The notes beneath the pieces were generated by a model. It did no database searches. It saw only the letters and a list, made by a program, of their open reading frames with translations, and was not told where the DNA came from. Both the position numbers and the translations under genes were made by a program. Source: JANOBJ01 sp031411575 (GTDB lineage Bacteria > Pseudomonadota > Gammaproteobacteria > Burkholderiales > Burkholderiaceae_C). From it: a stretch of DNA of 25,552 nucleotides. Below, piece after piece: positions 22,589 through 25,552 of this stretch. Location of the stretch: positions 1-25,552 of the forward strand of contig JANOBJ010000023.1 of the NCBI GenBank assembly GCA_031411575.1. The letters run 5' to 3'. How positions within the stretch are numbered: position 1 is the first letter of the stretch; each line of letters starts with the position of its first letter.

Positions 22589-23728
22589 TTACTGGTTTGA
22601 TGACAGAGGTGTGACAGATCCGTGACGGGTTGCCTTCTCGAGCGTTATACCCAAGTCAAGACCGGACCGTTCCAGACTGCCGGTTTTGCCGCGCCGCGCA
22701 GGCACCAGATGCCCCAGAAACAGCCGGGTGGCGTGCGCCCAGCTGAAGCCCAGCGCCCGGCTGCGCGCGTCGTGGCGCGGAACCGCGAGCGCGCCGTAGC
22801 AGGCCTGCTGCAGATCCGTATGCATCACACCGCCAGTGCCAATGCCACCGGCGAGTCCGCCAGCCGTTCCCAGCACCTCCAGCGGGCCGTCCACCGGGTA
22901 CGCGGCCACCGGCGTGCCACACGCCATGGCCTCCAGCATCACCAGCCCGAAGGTCTCGGAGCGGCTCGGGAACACAAAGACATCGGCCGCCGCGTACACA
23001 CGTGCCAGTTCCTCTCGCGGCAGCACGCCCAGCCAGCGCACCTGCGGGTAGCGTTGCCGCAGACTGGCCTCCAGCGGACCAATACCGCAGACCACCTTGG
23101 TGCCGGGAATATCGAGTTTCAGGAAGGCCTCGATGTTTTTCTCGTACGACACACGCCCCACAAACAGCGACACCGGCCGGGCCAACACGCCCATGGGCGG
23201 GTAAGCGTGCGCCGTGGACTGGAACGCAAACAACCGGGTATCGACGCCATGCGTCCAGCTGCGCAGGTTGCGAAAGCCCCGCTGCTCCAGCATGCGCAGC
23301 ACGCCATCGGTCGGCACCATCACGCCCGCCGACGGCCGGTGAAAATACCTGAACAATGCATAGCCCCAGGCCAGCGGCACCCGCAACGCGGCGTGCAGGA
23401 TCTCGGGGAATTTGGTGTGAAACGCGGTGGTGAAGGCCAGTCCGTTCTTCAGGCAAGAGCGGCGCGCGGCCCAACCCAGCGGCCCTTCGGTGGCGATATG
23501 AATCGCATCCGGCTGCAGCGCGTCCATGTGCCGACGCAGTTGTGCGCCGGGGCGCACCGCCAGATCAATGCCCGCGTAGCCGGGGCACGGCCGGGTGCGA
23601 AACTGCCCCGGCTCGATGACATCCACCTGATGCCCGGCCTGGGTCAGCTCGCGCACCAGTTCCACCAGCGTGGTGACCACGCCGTTGATCTGCGGTTGCC
23701 AGGCGTCGGTGATGAGTGCGATCTTCAT
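22589..23728 (-). CDS. GT4-family glycosyltransferase, Agt/MgtA-like (probable diacylglycerol glycosyltransferase)
   Basis: A 379-residue two-lobed GT-B enzyme. The N-terminal lobe starts MKIALITDAWQPQINGVVTT, with TEGPLGWAARR and a TAFHTKFPE segment. The C-terminal lobe has FVGRVSYEKNIEAFL and the retaining-enzyme motif SRSETFGLVMLEAMACGTPV with the paired glutamates. This matches the GT4 type often encoded beside PlcP in alphaproteobacteria, where such enzymes glycosylate diacylglycerol during phosphate starvation. Sugar donor and acceptor are inferred from context. It overlaps the metallophosphatase gene by ATGA, so expression is coupled. Its last 12 codons also contain the Pho box for ppk. 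Confidence 0.85.
   Translation of the reverse strand: MKIALITDAWQPQINGVVTTLVELVRELTQAGHQVDVIEPGQFRTRPCPGYAGIDLAVRPGAQLRRHMDALQPDAIHIATEGPLGWAARRSCLKNGLAFTTAFHTKFPEILHAALRVPLAWGYALFRYFHRPSAGVMVPTDGVLRMLEQRGFRNLRSWTHGVDTRLFAFQSTAHAYPPMGVLARPVSLFVGRVSYEKNIEAFLKLDIPGTKVVCGIGPLEASLRQRYPQVRWLGVLPREELARVYAAADVFVFPSRSETFGLVMLEAMACGTPVAAYPVDGPLEVLGTAGGLAGGIGTGGVMHTDLQQACYGALAVPRHDARSRALGFSWAHATRLFLGHLVPARRGKTGSLERSGLDLGITLEKATRHGSVTPLSSNQ
22600..22628 (-). promoter_or_regulatory. Three-unit Pho box upstream of ppk
   Basis: On the minus strand the units CCGTCAC (22628-22622), CTGTCAC (22617-22611) and CTGTCAT-like (22606-22600) repeat every 11 bp. The last two form CTGTCACACCTCTGTCAT, a near-perfect Pho box. 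The -10 is less clear; TAAAGA lies about 8 bp downstream. The site is inside the last codons of the glycosyltransferase gene and 33 bp before the ppk start. Confidence 0.85.
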
Positions 23729-24651
23729 GGGGTCTCCAGTACCGGTGGATGTACCGGTCGTGCTTCAGCCTGCGCCGTCGTCACAGCGGCCATACCCGGT
23801 GCATGCGGGGATGCGCCCCAGTGCACCAGCTCAAGCCGGCCGTCGGCGTGCTCAACCAATGCGGTGCGGCTTTCGACCCAGTCGCCATCATTGGCGTACA
23901 GGATGCCGTCGATGGTGCGCAACTCCGCGCGGTGGATATGACCACAGACGACGCCTTGGTGGCCCCGCCGGCGCGCCTCGTGCGCCACCGCCACCTCGAA
24001 ATCGGTCACGTAATTGAGCGCGGTCTTGACCTTTTGCTTGAGATAGGCCGACAGCGACCAGTACGGCAGCCCCATGCGGGCGCGCAGCGTGTTCAGGTGC
24101 CGGTTGAGCTTGAGGGTGAACTCATACAGGTTGTCACCCACCACCGCCAGCCACTTGGCGCACTGGATCACGCCATCGAAATAGTCACCATGGATGACCC
24201 AGAGCTGACGGCCATCGGCGGTGGTGTGCACCGCGTCCTCCACCACCTCGATGCCGCCGAACGAATGCCCGATGAAGCCACGCGCGAACTCGTCGTGGTT
24301 GCCCGGAACGTAGACGATGCGGCTGCCCTTGCGCGCGCGCCGCAGCAGTTTTTGCACCACGTCGTTGTGCGACTGCGGCCAGTACCAGCGCCGGCGCAGC
24401 TGCCAGCCATCCACGATGTCGCCCACCAGGTACAGCGTATCGCTGGGGTGGCATTTGAGGAAATCCAGCAGGGCCGAGGCCTGGCAGCCGGGCGTTCCCA
24501 GGTGCAGGTCAGAGATGAAGATGGCGCGGTAGCGGGGTCGGCCGGGCGCGTCATCGTGGTCCGCATCGGCGTCCAGGTCCTGGCGGTACAGCGCGTCAGC
24601 GCCCCAGGTGCTGCGTCCGGCTGCCAGGGCTTCGAACGCGGTGCGCATCAT
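23725..24651 (-). CDS. PlcP/LpxH-like calcineurin-type metallophosphatase
   Basis: A 308-residue two-metal phosphoesterase. The motifs in order are SDLHLGT (D48, H50), GDIVDGW (D78), GNHDEF (N118-D120), HGDYFD (H154) and CGHIHRAE. Automatic annotation usually names this family UDP-2,3-diacylglucosamine diphosphatase. The sequence pattern (SWYWPQ-like YWPQSHNDVVQK, WSLSAYLK) is closer to the Sinorhizobium PlcP group, which releases diacylglycerol from phospholipids under phosphate limitation. There is no signal peptide, so it is cytoplasmic or membrane-peripheral. A variable N-terminus of about 40 residues precedes the domain. The start ATG 24651 overlaps the olsB-like stop by ATGA, and the same overlap links it to the glycosyltransferase. 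Lipid A synthesis remains the alternative reading. Confidence 0.85.
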   Translation of the reverse strand: MMRTAFEALAAGRSTWGADALYRQDLDADADHDDAPGRPRYRAIFISDLHLGTPGCQASALLDFLKCHPSDTLYLVGDIVDGWQLRRRWYWPQSHNDVVQKLLRRARKGSRIVYVPGNHDEFARGFIGHSFGGIEVVEDAVHTTADGRQLWVIHGDYFDGVIQCAKWLAVVGDNLYEFTLKLNRHLNTLRARMGLPYWSLSAYLKQKVKTALNYVTDFEVAVAHEARRRGHQGVVCGHIHRAELRTIDGILYANDGDWVESRTALVEHADGRLELVHWGASPHAPGMAAVTTAQAEARPVHPPVLETP

Positions 24652-25505
24652 GCCCCCAGAAAGTGTTTGCGGTAGCGCGGCGGCAGATCGGCGATGCGCA
24701 TCAGCATCGGCAGGTCGGCGGTGTTGAAGTCGGGGTCCCAGGCCGGCGCGCCCAGCACCTTGGCGCCCAGCCGCAGGTAGCCGCGGATCAGCGCGGGCGC
24801 CTCGATGGCCAGCGAGCTGTCCAGCCGCTCCACCGGCAGCGCCAGTCGGGGACGCACATGCAGGTCGATGGGGGCCAGGTGCGTTTCGCGCAGCTGGCGC
24901 CAGATGCTGGCCGCCGCATCGCCGCTGACCACCCCATTGTGCAGCATCGGGATGCTGGCGCAGCCGATCATGGTGTCCAACTGGTTGCGGGTCATGAATT
25001 CAGCCAGCGCCCCCCACAGGGCCAGGATCACGCCGCCGTGGCGGTGGTCAGGGTGCACGCAGCTGCGCCCCAGCTCCACCATGCGGGCGCGCAGGCTGCG
25101 GAGGCGCGTGAGGTCGAACTCGGTGTCGCTGTAGGTGCTGCCGACGCGCCGCGCCTGGGCCGGCGTGAGCACCCGGTAGGTCCCCACCACCTGCTGCGTG
25201 GCCTCGTCACGCACCAGCAGGTGCTCGCAGTAGTCGTCAAACAGATCCACATCATGTCCGGGCACGGTGGTGGCCAGCCGCGCGCCCATCTCGCCTGCGA
25301 ACACCGCAAACCGCAGCCGTTGCGCCTCGCGGATTTCGTCCAGATGACGGGCCCACCCCACCGAGATGCCGCTGCGCCCAGCCGTCTCGACATCGGTACG
25401 GCCCCGGTCGTGAAGTGGCTGAGCTGGGCGATGAAGCGACCCGTTAGGCCCCGTTTGCAACGCCACCTGCAACAGCGGAAACGGGGGGGTGGGCAGGTCT
25501 TTCAT
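24648..25505 (-). CDS. OlsB-like ornithine N-acyltransferase (GNAT, Acetyltransf_5 type)
   Basis: A 285-residue protein starting at ATG 25505 behind AAGGAG at 7-bp spacing. After about 50 variable residues comes the conserved acyltransferase core: AQRLRFAVFAGEMGARL, DLFDDYCEHLLVRD, VVGTYRVLTP, VELGRSCVHPDHR and a LWGALAEFM helix. These are hallmarks of the OlsB/hemolysin-like N-acyltransferases that attach a 3-hydroxy fatty acid to ornithine, the first step to ornithine lipids, which contain no phosphorus. It is the first visible gene of a coupled operon with the PlcP-like phosphatase and the glycosyltransferase. Only 47 bases of upstream sequence are inside the window and no Pho box is visible there; an olsA partner could lie beyond the edge. 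Acyl donor and acceptor are inferred from family. Confidence 0.82.
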   Translation of the reverse strand: MKDLPTPPFPLLQVALQTGPNGSLHRPAQPLHDRGRTDVETAGRSGISVGWARHLDEIREAQRLRFAVFAGEMGARLATTVPGHDVDLFDDYCEHLLVRDEATQQVVGTYRVLTPAQARRVGSTYSDTEFDLTRLRSLRARMVELGRSCVHPDHRHGGVILALWGALAEFMTRNQLDTMIGCASIPMLHNGVVSGDAAASIWRQLRETHLAPIDLHVRPRLALPVERLDSSLAIEAPALIRGYLRLGAKVLGAPAWDPDFNTADLPMLMRIADLPPRYRKHFLGA

Positions 25506-25552
25506 GGCGCTCTCCTTGCGGGACTGTTGGATTTGATGGCCTTGAGTGTGTG

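Noticed and set aside
25506..25552. Pho box or promoter for the olsB-like operon
   Set aside because: The 47 visible bases contain an SD but no TGTCA pair; the control region may lie beyond the window.

Overview
The window looks like a chromosomal segment from a GC-rich betaproteobacterium, most likely Comamonadaceae (Burkholderiales; the Rhodoferax/Polaromonas/Acidovorax side). The grounds are the gene order trxA-rho-rpmE, the layout pstS-C-A-B-phoU-phoB-phoR close to ppx and ppk, the protein sequences themselves, and short GCTA...TAGC inverted repeats. This placement comes from recognition, not from a database search. I see no tRNA, rRNA, CRISPR array, insertion sequence or prophage gene.

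Layout. 1-1724 (-) is the N-terminal 574 residues of an AddB-like DNA repair protein that runs off the left edge. 1811-3988 (+) is a housekeeping block: thioredoxin, transcription terminator Rho and ribosomal protein L31 type B, with a structured rho leader and a strong terminator after rpmE. 4113-7176 (+) is a two-gene membrane unit: a polytopic GT-C-like protein and a MATE exporter. 7145-13965 (-) is the complete phosphate system: pstS, pstC, pstA, pstB, phoU, phoB, phoR. 14171-17532 (+) holds a fasciclin-domain lipoprotein, an orphan ABC-type solute-binding protein and exopolyphosphatase ppx. 17661-18266 holds a small basic ribbon-helix-helix-like protein and, convergent to it, a 65-residue unknown protein. 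18353-25505 (-) is a second phosphate cluster, in transcription order olsB-like acyltransferase, PlcP-like metallophosphatase, GT4 glycosyltransferase, ppk, sixA and a CYTH-CHAD protein.

How the parts fit. Almost everything from 7 kb to the right edge can be read as a phosphate-starvation and polyphosphate programme. Three sites fit the Pho box pattern (TGTCA-type units repeated every 11 bp): one for pstS (-), one for the divergent fasciclin lipoprotein (+), and a three-unit site for ppk (-) lying inside the 3' coding end of the glycosyltransferase gene. The two sites in the pstS/fasciclin region each have a -10-like hexamer exactly 10 bp downstream. The olsB/plcP/glycosyltransferase trio, joined by two ATGA overlaps, resembles the known machinery that replaces phospholipids with phosphorus-free ornithine lipids and glycolipids when phosphate is scarce. 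Here it sits directly upstream of polyphosphate kinase.

Points for a second look: phoB carries an apparent 2-bp deletion that scrambles its last residues; a 19-bp perfect palindrome covers the probable -10 of the ribbon-helix-helix-like gene; a terminator-like hairpin lies between the predicted rho promoter and the rho start codon.
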